Shown here: piece after piece, positions 47,093 to 58,950 of the stretch
How the letters are laid out: every line of letters starts with the position of its first letter
Position numbering within the stretch: position 1 is the stretch's first letter
Source of the DNA: Paraspadella gotoi
Taxonomy: Eukaryota; Chaetognatha
Direction of reading: 5' to 3'
DNA length: 64,000 nucleotides
NCBI GenBank assembly: GCA_051294375.1
Contig: CM119267.1
Span: 5,531,455-5,595,454, forward strand
The notes under the pieces: generated by a model
Databases searched by the model: none
What the model was told of the DNA's origin: nothing
What the model saw: the letters and a program-made list of their open reading frames with translations, nothing else
Program-made: the position numbers and the translations under genes

Positions 47093-47218
47093 GGGGAGGT
47101 GGGGACCTTTTGTGGGTAGAGAGTGGGGACCTTTTGTGGGTGGGGAGTGGGGACCTTTTGTGGGTAGAGAGTGGGGACCTTTTGTGAGTGGGGAGTGGGA
47201 ACCTTTTGTGGGTGGGGT
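47093..47218. repeat. 24-bp minisatellite, about five copies
   Basis: Copies of GTGGGGACCTTTTGTGGGTA plus GAGA or GGGG. Because 24 is a multiple of three, the minus strand reads an eight-residue repeat (PHSLPTKG or PHSPPTKG). GAGA- and GGGG-ended copies alternate, implying a 48-bp higher-order unit. The plus strand is G-rich. Confidence 0.96.
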
Positions 47219-48040
47219 GATGACGCTAGGCGCGGAAATGAATGTGGCGATCGTTTTGGTGGTTTTTTTGTCGGTCTGGATGTCTATTTTGCCGTCTGTC
47301 TTTCTAATTTTCTGTAAAACTATATGTGTCGTTGTGTTTCCCATCGGTCTGTCTGTCTACCTGTCTTTTTGTCTGTCAGTTTGTCTCTCTGTCTTTCTGT
47401 GATTTTGACTTCCTCGGCCAACCCCCAACTACGTCACCCCCGCCAAATGATCGGCCCTCCCCAGCTGTACAACAATCGCGATCCCTCGGCTGGCCAAGGT
47501 TAAGAGTATTTCACTAATGAGGAGCTGAGACCCGGCCAAAAGCATTCCCGGGAAAAGAAAAAGGCAAGGGAGGCATGGAATCGCATAGAGGGCGGGAAAA
47601 ATCGGATGAGAAAATGGCTCGTGATACTCGTGATGTAACGAATCTTGGGCAGATCGTGGAATAATTTCACGCGTCTCGAGCAAACTAAGGCAGAAATATT
47701 AAAAGCCAGTGGAAGGCGGAAGGCAAAGAAAAAAAAAGCGAGGGACTTTGAAAAGCAGGTAAGGGAAGGAGAACTCGAGAATATAAAAAGCAAAGGAGAA
47801 AAGCAGAGGGAAAGGCGAAAAGAGCACGGGCGCTGGAGACTGGAAACTGGAGTGGAGAGGCGAGAGACAGTTTTGGGCGCGGGGAAGAAAAGCGTAACAG
47901 AATTTGAACTGCCGAGTGGTTACTGGTTAGTGATGACGACGACGATGACGACGATAAAGTTAAAAGTTATGATGATGATGATAGTGATGACGATTATGGT
48001 AATGATTATTATGTTAATGATGATGATATTGATTAATAGC
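47219..48040. other. Mixed spacer, no recognised gene
   Basis: 47335-47400 is a decayed CTGT repeat. 47410-47900 is unique and moderately GC-rich. 47935-48035 is a decayed GAT/GACGAT repeat. A 132-residue plus frame (47645-48043) is Lys/Arg/Glu-rich and ends in Met/Ile/Thr strings from the repeat. Confidence 0.55.
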
Positions 48041-48042
48041 TG

Positions 48043-48222
48043 AGAGAAGAGGAGAATGGGGAGGAGGAGAATGAGAAGGAGAATGAGGAGAATGTGAAAG
48101 AGAAAGAGAAGGAGAATGAGAATGAGAAGAATGAGAAGGATATTGAGAAGGAGAATGAGAAGGAGGAGAATGAGAAGGAGTATGAGAAGAAGAATGAGAA
48201 GGAGAATGAGAAGGAGAAGTAC
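48043..48222. repeat. (GAGAAT/GAGAAG)n hexamer repeat
   Basis: About 28 hexamers alternating between GAGAAT and GAGAAG or GAGGAG. This purine-rich array gives Ser-His/Leu-Ile strings on the minus strand. Confidence 0.93.
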
Positions 48223-48244
48223 AAAGTACAAGGACGACGATAAT

Positions 48245-48610
48245 TATTAATGGCAAATACGACGATTATGACGACATCATCGAAGACGACGATGACGACG
48301 ACGACGACGACGACGAAGTCGACGATGATCAAGACGTCGATAACTCAAACGAATGAAACCACTGAGACATCTACTGAAACGATGAAGACGACGACAAAGA
48401 GGACGACATTGACGAAGGCGACAAAGATTGCCAAGACAACCACGATTACGACATTGACAAAGACGACGACGACAAAGACGAATACATTGACAAAGACGAC
48501 GACGACAACGGAAAACTACGATGTCGACATTGATGGAAATGACGAAGACGACGACGACGATAACGACGACGACATTGACGACGACGACGATCGCCGTAGC
48601 CGACTTTGAC
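48245..48610. repeat. Degenerate ACG/ACA trinucleotide array
   Basis: Almost every codon in one plus frame is ACG, ACA, ACT, AAG or ATT, giving Thr/Lys/Ile-rich strings. Another frame is Asp-rich. Perfect ACG runs occur at about 48289-48318. This is a decayed trinucleotide array, not a gene. Confidence 0.88.
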
Positions 48611-48753
48611 GATAAAAAGAAAAAAACTGCGGAGCAGAAAGTAAGGTTGCCTGTTAACACGAACGGCTCATTCGGGAATGGGGCCAACTACGAGGAGGAG
48701 GAGGAGGGAGGGTAGAGGGGTGGGAGAAGGAAGAGGAGGAGGAAGAGAGAGGA
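48611..48753. other. Short purine-rich stretch before a gap
   Basis: GGA/GGAGG-rich from about 48690 up to the gap. Confidence 0.6.
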
Positions 48754-49130
48754 NNNNNNNNNNNNNNNNNNNNNNNNNNNNNNNNNNNNNNNNNNNNNNN
48801 NNNNNNNNNNNNNNNNNNNNNNNNNNNNNNNNNNNNNNNNNNNNNNNNNNNNNNNNNNNNNNNNNNNNNNNNNNNNNNNNNNNNNNNNNNNNNNNNNNNN
48901 NNNNNNNNNNNNNNNNNNNNNNNNNNNNNNNNNNNNNNNNNNNNNNNNNNNNNNNNNNNNNNNNNNNNNNNNNNNNNNNNNNNNNNNNNNNNNNNNNNNN
49001 NNNNNNNNNNNNNNNNNNNNNNNNNNNNNNNNNNNNNNNNNNNNNNNNNNNNNNNNNNNNNNNNNNNNNNNNNNNNNNNNNNNNNNNNNNNNNNNNNNNN
49101 NNNNNNNNNNNNNNNNNNNNNNNNNNNNNN
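48754..49130. other. Assembly gap, 377 N
   Basis: N run flanked by GGA-rich DNA and a run of nine G. Confidence 1.
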
Positions 49131-49527
<397 letters not shown>

Positions 49528-49626
49528 TCGTTGACGGACGGTTATTGTGAGAGAGAAAAATGGCGTCCATAAACGGAGAAGGGGTAAAGGGTTACAACGA
49601 AACCGAAGAAAAGAAATACAAAGCGG

Positions 49627-49735
49627 ACGACGACCGACAAAGAGACCGACAAGAAGACCGACAAAGGAAGACCGACAAAGAAACTGACGGAGAGACCGAC
49701 AAAAATACCGACAGAGAGACCGACAATGAGAACGA
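49627..49735. repeat. 12-bp minisatellite GACCGACAAAGA
   Basis: About nine degenerate copies of GACCGACAAAGA with substitutions in the last six bases. The plus frame reads Asp-Arg-Gln or Thr-Asp-Lys-Glu/Asn strings, a tetrapeptide-like period. Confidence 0.92.
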
Positions 49736-51139
49736 TACCGGAGTAGCCGATAATTTCCGGTGGCTCGAGGGTTGGGACGTGTTGAGGTGTGAAAGAGTGA
49801 TGTTGCTGCGGCGTTGGAGGGATGTTGAATTCAGGAAAAATACGACTCAGTTAATTTATTTACAAAACGTAAATGTGAAATTTCACTCATTCACAAATGT
49901 TCACATTCGTGAGGCGGAATATCCTCAGACATGATTTTGTTCTTCACGAGTCTGACGACTTTTGTCCTTTTCGCAATCGTACCCGAATTTTATTATTTTT
50001 AAAATGAAATTAATTGTTAAAAAAATTATTTTCATTAATTTTATATTCTAATTTATTATTTAAAATTTATAATATTCTATTATATTATTTATGTGAAATC
50101 ATTTCTTTCGTTGTGTTAGACTTAGAGATTGAGAAAAAGTTTGAAATAATTTCAACAACTATTTTATTTTGAGACAGTGGACAAAGAATATTATATAATC
50201 TTTTAAAATATTATTATATAATTTAATTTTTTGATTAATTTTTCAATTATAAAAATTATCGTTTTTACAAAAAAAAAAGAGCAAAATTCTTCCCTCAATG
50301 CGAAACCGAATTAAGTCAATTTCGTCAGCGAACATCGAGAGAAAAAAAAAGTTAATGCCAACTTGAAGGGTAACATTAACTGCTAACATTAACTGCTAAC
50401 GTTAACGCTTGTTTTAACGGTTATACGCGGTACTTAATCCTTGAGAGGAGAAAAAATATGTTGCTGTCGACCTCCGTTGGGAACTCGAATGTTGCAGGGG
50501 GTGGAGTAGAGGAGGAGCGGGGAGAAAAGAATTTGAGGAATTCTGTTTTTGGTGTTTTCGCAGTTTTCACTGGCCAGCGAAGCGACGCAGTCTTAACGCA
50601 TACATTTCACTCTCTTTCACGACTTTGGCGATCGGCCACGCCCAATAAAGTTGATACACTTTCCGGTTATTGCGTCGCGTCGATACGACACGCGGAGACT
50701 CCGCCACAAAATTAAAATTCATCGACGCGAATCGGTTGATGATGTGATTCGATGACGACGACGATGACGATGAAGATGACGATGACTAAATGAATGAGAC
50801 ACAGACATAAGTCATGAAGACGGACAACAGACAGATAGCCGACTAAAGAATAAAAAAAGTCTAATAAACACAAATTGGGAAAATAGAAGTAAACGAGGAA
50901 ACCGACGACGAAAAAGACCGATACGACGACATCAGCGGAAAAAGGAGAAGTCGGAAGAAGTGACGCGCTTAATGAAATTCCATCGATAACGGACGGAAAC
51001 ATAACCGGTTGACGACAGAAGAAACGACGACGACGCATGACGATGCCGACCGACACGACGGACGACGATAACGAAAAAAAGCTTCTTCGGCTAAATCGTC
51101 AACAATCCCCTTCGCTTTTTTTTGTTCGCCAGCCAAAAA
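49736..51139. other. Spacer, mainly AT-rich, no recognised gene
   Basis: 49980-50450 is strongly AT-rich. GCTAACATTAACT-like units repeat three times near 50370-50405. 50458-50715 holds an unrecognised 85-residue plus frame. 50745-50790 and 51020-51070 are decayed ACG/GAT repeats. Confidence 0.55.
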
Positions 51140-51730
51140 TCAACGAATTGAAAAAGGACTTTTTTTTTCGTTTTCGAAAGCAGATTCCATTAATGGAAGC
51201 GAAGAAGATAAAGGAAGCTTTCTAAAAACTATTTTCTTTTTTTTTTGCTCATGATTGAGGATAAATTCAATGATTATATACAGTTTCGTTAGAAGAGGAA
51301 AACAAAACCTTTTCAATTGGCGAAAAAATGATCGCCGCATTGACTCCTTCGCAGGCGGAAGAAGGACAAAAATGTGTCCAGTTCGCGTCCCAGATGTCCG
51401 CGCGCGAGGCCTAGAAACGCGCCTCATCCGGCGTAAATGGCCCTCCCGCCAAGAATAGAAAGAGAAATTGCGACGTCGAAAAAGGGCAACGAGATGGCGG
51501 GAAAGATGGTAACTGGATGGCGGATGAGATACAAGCGCCAAAATATCTTTCCCGCAAACTGCCGACACCTCGCGACAAAACCCGTAACTTTTTAAAAAAA
51601 ACCTGTTCAAATGTAAGTGAAAGGACGATAAAAACCTGTCAAAAAACGGTATCTGCTTAAAAAAATGTAACCTTACTCGGCCGTCAAAAATCTGCTCTTG
51701 AAACGTTAGTTGAATTTTATGACTGAACAA
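51140..51730 (-). CDS. Unrecognised 196-residue open frame
   Basis: The product is unknown. This frame is longer than most in non-repetitive DNA and is not made of one simple repeat. It is basic and aromatic (many Phe, Arg, Lys, His, Ser), with Phe/Leu-rich start and Lys/Arg-rich middle. It crosses two A/T homopolymers at its C-terminal part, which would be weak points in a noisy assembly. I see no domain, signal peptide or membrane pattern that I can name. No splice or promoter evidence supports it, and its composition could come from AT-rich spacer read by chance. Confidence 0.12.
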   Translation of the reverse strand: MFSHKIQLTFQEQIFDGRVRLHFFKQIPFFDRFLSSFHLHLNRFFLKSYGFCREVSAVCGKDILALVSHPPSSYHLSRHLVALFRRRNFSFYSWREGHLRRMRRVSRPRARTSGTRTGHIFVLLPPAKESMRRSFFRQLKRFCFPLLTKLYIIIEFILNHEQKKKKIVFRKLPLSSSLPLMESAFENEKKSPFSIR

Positions 51731-52079
51731 GAACTACGTGGAATCAGATTGTTGTTGCCAACGTGATTCGTTGATTTATAAATGCTCCACTCTTTCACGA
51801 TTAAATGTCAGTTTCACAACTCAACAATGACAAGACGAATTCTAAACCACTATGCTCTTAGTGCAAAAAGGCTAAAAAAAAGAAGAAAATCATGAAAAAA
51901 TGAAAGATGGAGAAATAAGAAGAAAAAAATGGCAGAAAATGGAGATGTTCTTCTCCGCCAAAACCATGCATCTTTAATTTATGCGTTTTATGATCCTAAG
52001 CCGCAGAAAACCGCTGGCACCATGGCACCGTGGTACCATTAGAGCCATACGCTTCCAAGTTATCCTCTTTCCTTTCGCC

Positions 52080-52210
52080 TCTCTCTACTCCAGGAATTCC
52101 ATCCTCTCTGCCCTTACACGCATCCCTTTTCGACCTCACTTTTCTTTTCTTCTTTTCTTTCTTTCTTTCTTTCTTTCTTCTTTCTTTCTTTTCATTCTTT
52201 CTTTCTTATG

Positions 52211-52241
<31 letters not shown>

Positions 52242-52400
52242 TTTTATCTATCTAAGTCCTTTTATTTATTCTTTCGTCTTTTTCTTTCTTCTCCTCTTTT
52301 TAGTTTTAACCCCTTTCATCTTATTTCTTCTATCTTTCCCCTTTGTAATTCTGCCCCTGTGTCCACTCCACCCTCCCCTCTTCAAAAAGTTTGCTAAAAG
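52080..52400. repeat. Pyrimidine-rich segment with (TTTC)n
   Basis: CTTT/TTTC tetramers at about 52143-52190 and 52215-52245, embedded in a C/T-rich stretch. Frames here are Phe/Leu/Ser strings. Confidence 0.9.
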
Positions 52401-52947
52401 GTCTCCTATGACCACTCTTGTCTCAAGCCATAACGGTTTTTAGCTTTTTCAGGAGTGACAGAAGATACTTTTGTAAGCTTGTGTTGTGCCACATACCAAG
52501 GAGTTTTTTTTTGCAAGAACTTAGCTTTTTCCCTCTAACTTCCCACAAGAATTTCCGCATAATATTTGGATGCCGATTTTTCCCATTAACGCTCTGGCAA
52601 CTCCTTCAGCCCTTTAAAGACCATCAACCCTTTTATTCCACGGAGGACGCGAAACCCCCTTCATCTTCCAGACCTCTCAGAAAAAAAGAGCAGCGGGTCG
52701 CTGAAGACTTGATGGGACCGCTCATGAAATCTTAGACTATTTCCCGCGTTTTCCCGTTTTTTTTTTGTTTTTGTTTCCTCGTCGGTTTCATTAATTCAAC
52801 GAATTCCCTCGACGTCGTCGGTCGCGTTTGCCCGTCGTCGTCGTCGTCGTACGTCCGTCGTCGTCTTCCTCCGTTTGTTCCGGTTTCTTCCGAGATTTTT
52901 TTCTCGTTATTTTTTTAATTCTATCTCAGTATTTTAGCTCACCTTTT

Positions 52948-52949
<2 letters not shown>

Positions 52950-53030
<81 letters not shown>
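52950..53030. repeat. (CT)n microsatellite
   Basis: CT dinucleotides with two slips. Confidence 0.95.
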
Positions 53031-53031
<1 letters not shown>

Positions 53032-53153
53032 ATATTTCCTATTTCCTTTTCCTCATTCCTTCCACTCAAACGCTCAGGTTTGCCAGGCCGCATTCCGATT
53101 TTCGGTGAGATTTGTCGCGATTTGGGCTCTTTTCGGGGGAATTTTGTTTCTTC

Positions 53154-53212
<59 letters not shown>

Positions 53213-53604
53213 TTCTACTCTCTCTCTCTCTCTCTTCTCTCTCCTCTTTCCCCTTGCGCGGCTGCTTCACGGCGCCGTCTGCTACGCATTTTCTCTCACG
53301 CCGCAACGAAATTGTGGAATTATGTTTGTAAGCGACGCATTTAGGCGAAGCCGAAGGGCGTGATGCGAAAGGACAGTGTTATGCCCATTTCTTTACCATT
53401 TTCATTCGATTGAAGATTCTCTTGATCATTAGAATTTAATATTTCAATATTCCAAATATATTTGCTGTGTCTGTTCTCAGTATTGAAACATTATTACTAA
53501 AAAATAACTTTGAAAATACTAATATTAACCAATGTCAACATCAACTTAGCTCTCTATAAATTTTTTAAATATGTTGCGGGCACTTCTTAGGGGGGGCCAT
53601 TCGT

Positions 53605-53700
53605 CCTCTCTTTTCTCTCTCGCTCTCTCTCTCTTCTCTCCTCTCTCTCTCTCTCTCTTCTCTCTCTTCTCTCTCTCTTCTCTCTCTCTCTCCTCTCCCC
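53605..53700. repeat. Interrupted (CT)n microsatellite
   Basis: CT tract with many TTC interruptions, ending about 50 bp before the left edge of inverted repeat 3. Confidence 0.9.
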
Positions 53701-53757
53701 ACTCTTTCCTCCCTCCTTCCATCCCTTCTATCTCACCTTTCGCCCCCCACGAAACAA

Positions 53758-53886
53758 ACTAATAGGCAAGTTATAAAGCGTTTTTAACGTAAGTGGACAG
53801 GACCAATGACGACGGATCGGACCGACGGACGCCGACCGACCGAAAAGTGACTTATACAGTTGCTCCGCGAGTACTCGCGGCGCAAC
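53758..53886 (-). mobile_element. Truncated copy of the TIR-bounded element
   Basis: Minus-strand partial copy at the outer edge of inverted repeat 3. It keeps the terminal hairpin (53859-53886, GTTGCTCCGCGAGT paired with ACTCGCGGCGCAAC), the GTCC/GACC microsatellite and the GTTAAAAACGC segment. It stops at the arm boundary inside the element, while the right-arm copy continues to its 3' end. Confidence 0.8.
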
Positions 53887-54959
53887 TAAAAAAAGAAGAG
53901 AAAAACTCATTAGAGAAATTTACGATTATTGTGAAATCGACTAAAACGGCGAAGTTTCGTGCAGACTGTAGACGAGGGTTTGAGTCTGGGTGAAAGTTTT
54001 GAGTCCATGCGCCCCTTTTTTTTCCTTTTTTTCCCTTTTTTTAAATTTGTTGTCATCTTCTTTCCTTTTTCTTTCTTTTTTCCTGTCTTGCTTTTTCTCT
54101 TTTATTTTCTATTACCACTTTCTTCTTCTTCCGCTCAATTCGAATTTTTTGGTTATATTATCTCACTTCCTTTCCTTTCTTATTTTTCTTTTCTCATCTT
54201 CTCTTTTACTTCTTTAATATTCTACTACTTTTTCTCATTTTTTTCTTATTTGCCTGTGTTACTCTTCTCTTTTTCACCTCTATTCCCTTCTCTTTCCTTC
54301 ACCTTCCTTCTCTCTTCTCTCCAGACATCCTCCCCTCTTCCCTTCTCTTCTCTTTCCCTTCCTTTCCTTTCTCTCTCCCCCCTTTCCCAACTCTATACAT
54401 CAATATCAAATCAGTGGTTCCCCGCCTCGAAATTACATTTTAATCTTCGCGCCGAAAAACTTCTCCGACTCACCGCGAAAACCGGATTCTCGTTGTCGAG
54501 TCTGCATTTTCTAAAACTTATTCTTCATCCGTAGTTGAAAGAAGGAGGAATGACTAATTTTGACTCCCAGAGTCAGGCGAAGACGTTGTCTGGGACGGTT
54601 AGTTGGGATCCTAGACTTATCTTTTTAGTCGCGCCTACGAAAGATTTTTCTTGATCAATCAAATCAATCAATCAATAAAAATTATAATTGACTTTTGCGG
54701 AGCTAAAAAAAAAGCATAATGGATTTTCGAGCCGGAACGAACTTTCAATCTGAAAACTACGGTGAGATGCCATCATTTTCACTGCAGATTCGACGTTCCA
54801 ATGAAAAGTGATTCAACGTCGATGGTGTCTGTAATTTAAAAAGCGGATGACTTTACTTCTCCTTCTGTCAAATTCTTTTTCGTCGCTGTTAGACTTTCTT
54901 TCTTTCTTATTCTTATTTTTCTTTTTTTTTCGCCCATGGCCCTTATTTTCGCTTGGAAC

Positions 54960-55400
54960 TGATTTTTCGCATTTTTTTCCCGCTTAGCCTTTCGCTCTTT
55001 CGCCCCTAGCTCTTCAACCTTTCCGCCCTTCTCACTTCGCCTTTCGCCTTTCGCTTTCGCTTAACGCTCTTCGTCTTTCGCAGTTCGCCTTTCGGCTTTA
55101 AACTTTTGGGTCCTTTTTCTCTTTGCCTATATGCCTTCGCCTTTCGACTTTTGCATAACGCCATTCGCCTTACGCCTTTTCATCTTTCTCGAGTTTGTCT
55201 TTTGCTTTAATCTTTCGATCTTTTGCCCTTTCCTATATTGCCTTCTCGCCTTCTCGCCTCTCCCGCCGTTCCGCATATCGCCTTTCTCCTTTCGCCTTCG
55301 CTTTTCGCCTTAGCTTGTTCGTCGTTCGCATTTTCGCCTTTCGCCCTTTCGCCTTTAATCTTTCCGCCTTTCGCTTTCACTCTTCATCCCTTCGCCCTTT
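54960..55400. repeat. Degenerate TTTCGCC heptamer repeat
   Basis: Dozens of TTTCGCC, CTTCGCC, TTCGCTT and TTTCGTC words with period near 7 bp, C/T-rich. The mirror copy in the right arm is at 58555-58950 (AAAGGCG words). Confidence 0.88.
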
Positions 55401-55789
55401 CATCTCTGGTTTCTTTCCACTACCCTCTTTCCTTCTTTTGTCACTCTCTCTTCACTCTCACAATCTTCTTTGTTATTTTCTTTTTTTTAATCTTTCCCTT
55501 TTCTTTTCCTTTCGTTTTCAACTTTGACCTTCACCCTTCCTGTCTTTTTTTTAACTTCACCCTTTCTTCCCACAGTTTTTCATTCTCATATTTTCCTAAC
55601 CTCCTGTTTTTTTTTTTTTTTAAATTTCTCTCTTCTTCCTTATTCCTTCTCCTTCATTCCTCACTCTCTCTCCCTCTCTCTCTTTCCCCATCCGACTCAT
55701 TGATAATTCCCTCGGGAGAAAAGATTCACATTTCACATCCTTTTGATTTCACATTCACCATCACGGTTTTTTGCCTTCTTTTACCCTTT

Positions 55790-56130
55790 CTCTCTTTTCC
55801 TCCCTTTTCCTTTCTGTTCCTCCCTTTTCTTTCATCTCCGTTCCTCTCTTTCCTGCCATACCTTTTCTATCCGTTCTCTCCTTTCTTTTCTAACCTTCTC
55901 TCTTATTCCTCCCTTTTTCTTTCTCTCTTTTCCTCCCATTCTTTCCTCTCCGTTTCCTCTCCTTTCTTTTCTCCCTTGCCTCTCTTATTCCTCCCTTTTC
56001 TTTTCTCTCTTTTTCCTCATTCCTTCCCTCTCTGTTCCTCTCGCTTTCTTTTCTCCCTTTCCTCTCTTTTCCTCCCTTTTCTTTTACTCCCTTTCTGTTT
56101 CCTTTTCTCGCTTTCCTCTCTCTCCCCCTC
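55790..56130. repeat. Pyrimidine minisatellite, period about 80 bp
   Basis: CCTCCCTTTTCTTT, CTCTCTTTTCCTCC and TTCCTCTCCGTT blocks recur. The right-arm counterpart shows a clear 81-bp spacing (GAATGGGAGG at about 57910 and 57991). Confidence 0.75.
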
Positions 56131-56559
56131 TTTTCCTTGCCCTTGTGACTGTAAAAGCCAAAACGGCGGAACGAAGCATCACGCGAACTGGAATCGACAA
56201 ACAACGACAACGAACACAAACAACGGACAACGCGAATTCACACCGAACAAAACTGTATATATTTATTTTTCCCTCTTTTTTCCTTCGTCCTTCTGAACAG
56301 CTCGACGGACCGTAGCTGAAGGCAATAAAAAAAATACCGATTCTGTTGTATATAAACAAACCATAACAAAAACAACATAAAAAACACAAACAGAAGGATA
56401 ACTCGTCGCTGATGAGACTCTCTCGACGCCGGGCGATGCCGGACGGCGCCCGGATGACGCCGACAATCGACGCCGCTCTCGTGAAATCGGCGCGGCGACT
56501 CAGCACTTAATGCATGTTGTAAAAACCGCGGGTGTGCCTGAGAGAAGAAAATCAATCTA

Positions 56560-56562
<3 letters not shown>

Positions 56563-56648
<86 letters not shown>
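56563..56648. repeat. (CT)n microsatellite in inverted repeat 3
   Basis: CT tract with one GC interruption. The partner GA tract is 57301-57391. Confidence 0.95.
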
Positions 56649-56651
<3 letters not shown>

Positions 56652-56862
56652 GTTATCGATGTTAAGTCGTCACCTTTAACCTCGCCACCTTTCCCTCCAC
56701 CTCGACCGTATGTGCCATTGCCGAATTGCGATCGTTTGGGATCCCTTGTCTTGAGATATGCTCCTCGTCTGTTGGCATGCCTTTAGCTTGCTTTACTTTT
56801 CCCTGTTTGTAAGCATAATTCCGTAGTGTCCGTCGGCTTAATCTTGGTTTTTGTCGTTGTCT

Positions 56863-56904
56863 GTTGTCTTTTTAGTTTGAGTTAATTTCCTCGTTCTCTC
56901 TCTC

Positions 56905-56985
<81 letters not shown>

Positions 56986-57085
56986 CCTCAAATCTCTTCA
57001 CTTCACAACATTTTATTTTTTCCTCTCGTTTCTTTTCCTCACTTACAATTCCAGTTCCCCCCCCCCGCCCCCTCGCCTCTTCACA
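56863..57085. other. Spacer of inverted repeat 3
   Basis: Unpaired DNA with a CT tract (56902-56987) and C-rich end, leading into the 25-N gap. Confidence 0.85.
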
Positions 57086-57110
57086 NNNNNNNNNNNNNNN
57101 NNNNNNNNNN
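57086..57110. other. Assembly gap, 25 N, at the palindrome centre
   Basis: Exactly 25 N. The right arm of inverted repeat 3 starts at the next base. Confidence 1.
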
Positions 57111-57297
57111 ACAAAAAACAGAGTTAACGACGGGACACGGAATTATGCTTACAACAGGGAAAAAGAAAGCAAGCTAAAGGCATGCCAAAGACGAGGAGCA
57201 TACTCAAGACAAGGGATCCCAAACGATCGGCAATTCGGCATGGCACGGTCGAGGTGAGGGAAAGGTGCGAGGTTAAAGGTGACACTAACATCGATAC

Positions 57298-57300
<3 letters not shown>

Positions 57301-57391
<91 letters not shown>
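57301..57391. repeat. (GA)n microsatellite in inverted repeat 3
   Basis: About 45 perfect GA units. Confidence 0.97.
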
Positions 57392-57395
<4 letters not shown>

Positions 57396-57779
57396 ATTTT
57401 CTTCTCTCGGGAACCCGCGGTTTTTACAACATGCATTAAGTCTGAGTCGCCGGCGCCGATTCCTCGAGACGCGGCGTCGATTGTCGGCGTCATCCGGCGC
57501 CGTCCGGCATCGCCCGGCGTCGACGAGAGTCTCATCAGCGACGAGTTATCACTTCTGTTTGTGTTTTTTATTGTTGTTTTTGTTATGGTTTGTTTATATA
57601 CACAGAATCGGTATTTTTTATTGCTCAGCTACGGTCCGTCGAGCTGTTCGAAGGACGAAGGAAAAGAGGGAAAAAAATATATACAGTTTGTTCGGTGTGA
57701 ATTCGCGTTGTCGTTGTTGTTGTCGTTGTCGTTGTTGTCGATTCCCGAGTTCGCGTGATGCTTCGTTCCGCCGTTTTGG

Positions 57780-58160
57780 CTTTTACAGTCACAAGGGCAA
57801 GGAAAGAGGGGGAGAGAGAGGAAAGAGAGGAAAAGGAGAAAAGGGAGTAAAGAAAAGGGAGGAAAAGAGAGGAAAGGGAGAAAAGAAAGGAGAGGAACAG
57901 AGAGGAAAGGAATGGGAGGAAAAGAGAGAAAAGAAAAGGGAGGAAAAGAGAGCAAAGGGAGAAAAGAAAGGAGAGGAACGGAGAGGAAAGGAATGGGAGG
58001 AAAAGAGAGAAAAGAAAAGGGAGGAAAAGAGAGCAAAGGTAGAAAAGAAAGGAGAGGAACGGATAGAAAAGGTATGGCAGGAAAAGAGAGGAACGGAGAT
58101 GAAAGAAAAGGGAGGAACAGAAAGGAAAAGGGAGGAAAAGAGAGAAAGGGTAAAAGAAGG
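57780..58160. repeat. Purine minisatellite, 81-bp period
   Basis: GGAATGGGAGGAAAAGAG recurs at about 57908 and 57989, with shared AAGAAAGGAGAGGAACGGAG blocks between. Nearly pure A/G on plus. Mirror of 55790-56130. Confidence 0.85.
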
Positions 58161-58554
58161 CAAAAAACCGTGATGGTGAATGTGAAATCAAAAGGATGTG
58201 AAATGTGAATCTTTTCTCCCGAGGGAATTATCAATGAGTCGGATGGGGAAAGAGAGAGAGGGAGAGAGAGTGAGGAATGAAGGAGAAGGAATAAGGAAGA
58301 AGAGAGAAATTTAAAAAAAAAAAAAAACAGGAGGTTAGGAAAATATGAGAATGAAAAACTGTGGGAAGAAAGGGTGAAGTTAAAAAAAAGACAGGAAGGG
58401 TGAAGGTCAAAGTTGAAAACGAAAGGAAAAGAAAAGGGAAAGATTAAAAAAAAGAAAATAACAAAGAAGATTGTGAGAGTGAAGAGAGAGTGACAAAAGA
58501 AGGAAAGAGGGTAGTGGAAAGAAACCAGAGATGAAAGGGCGAAGGGATGAAGAG

Positions 58555-58950
58555 TGAAAGCGAAAGGCGGAAAGATTAAAGGCGAAAGGCGAAAGGCGAA
58601 ATGCGAACGACGAACAGCGTAAGGCGAAAAGCGAAAGGCGAAAGGAGAAAGGCGATATGCGGAAGGCGAGAGGCGAGAGGCGAGAGGCAATAGGAAAAGG
58701 GCAAAAGACGAAAGATTAAAGGCAAAAGACAAACTGAGAAAGATGAAAAGCGTAAGGCGAATGGCGTTATGCAAAAGTCGAAAGGCGAAAGGCAATAGGC
58801 AAAGAGAAAAAGACAAAAGTTTAAAGCCGAAAGGCGAACTGCGAAAGACGAAGAGCGTAAGACGAAAGGCGAAAGGCGAAAGGCGAAGTGAGAAGGGCGA
58901 AAGGTGAAGAGCTAGGGGCGAAAGACGAAAGGCTAACGGAAAAAATGCGA
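58555..58950. repeat. Degenerate AAAGGCG heptamer repeat
   Basis: About 50 words of the type GAAAGGC, GAAAAGC, GTAAGGC with period near 7 bp. Mirror of 54960-55400. Confidence 0.88.

Larger units (their letters stand above)
52401..53750. other. Spacer with CGT and CT arrays, no gene
   Basis: 52440-52790 is unique. 52815-52865 is CGTCGT-rich. CT tracts are at about 52950-53030, 53160-53200 and 53605-53700. 53260-53600 is unique AT-rich DNA. Short frames (60-167 residues) are Ser/Leu-rich repeat translations. Confidence 0.65.
53751..56862 (+). repeat. Inverted repeat 3, left arm
   Basis: Reverse complement of 57111-60137. Anchors: AGTTATAAAGCGTTTTTAAC near 53769 pairs with about 60100; GAGTACTCGCGG at about 53869 pairs with 60013-60025; GACTCCCAGAGTCAG near 54560 pairs with about 59340; the TTCGCC heptamer zone 54960-55400 pairs with 58555-58950; CGGAACGAAGCATCACGCG near 56166 pairs with about 57765; GCATGCCTTTAGCTTGC near 56776 pairs with about 57180. 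The outer edge falls inside a repeat element, cutting it. No gene; the long Phe/Leu/Ser frame 55223-56296 is a pyrimidine translation. Confidence 0.95.
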
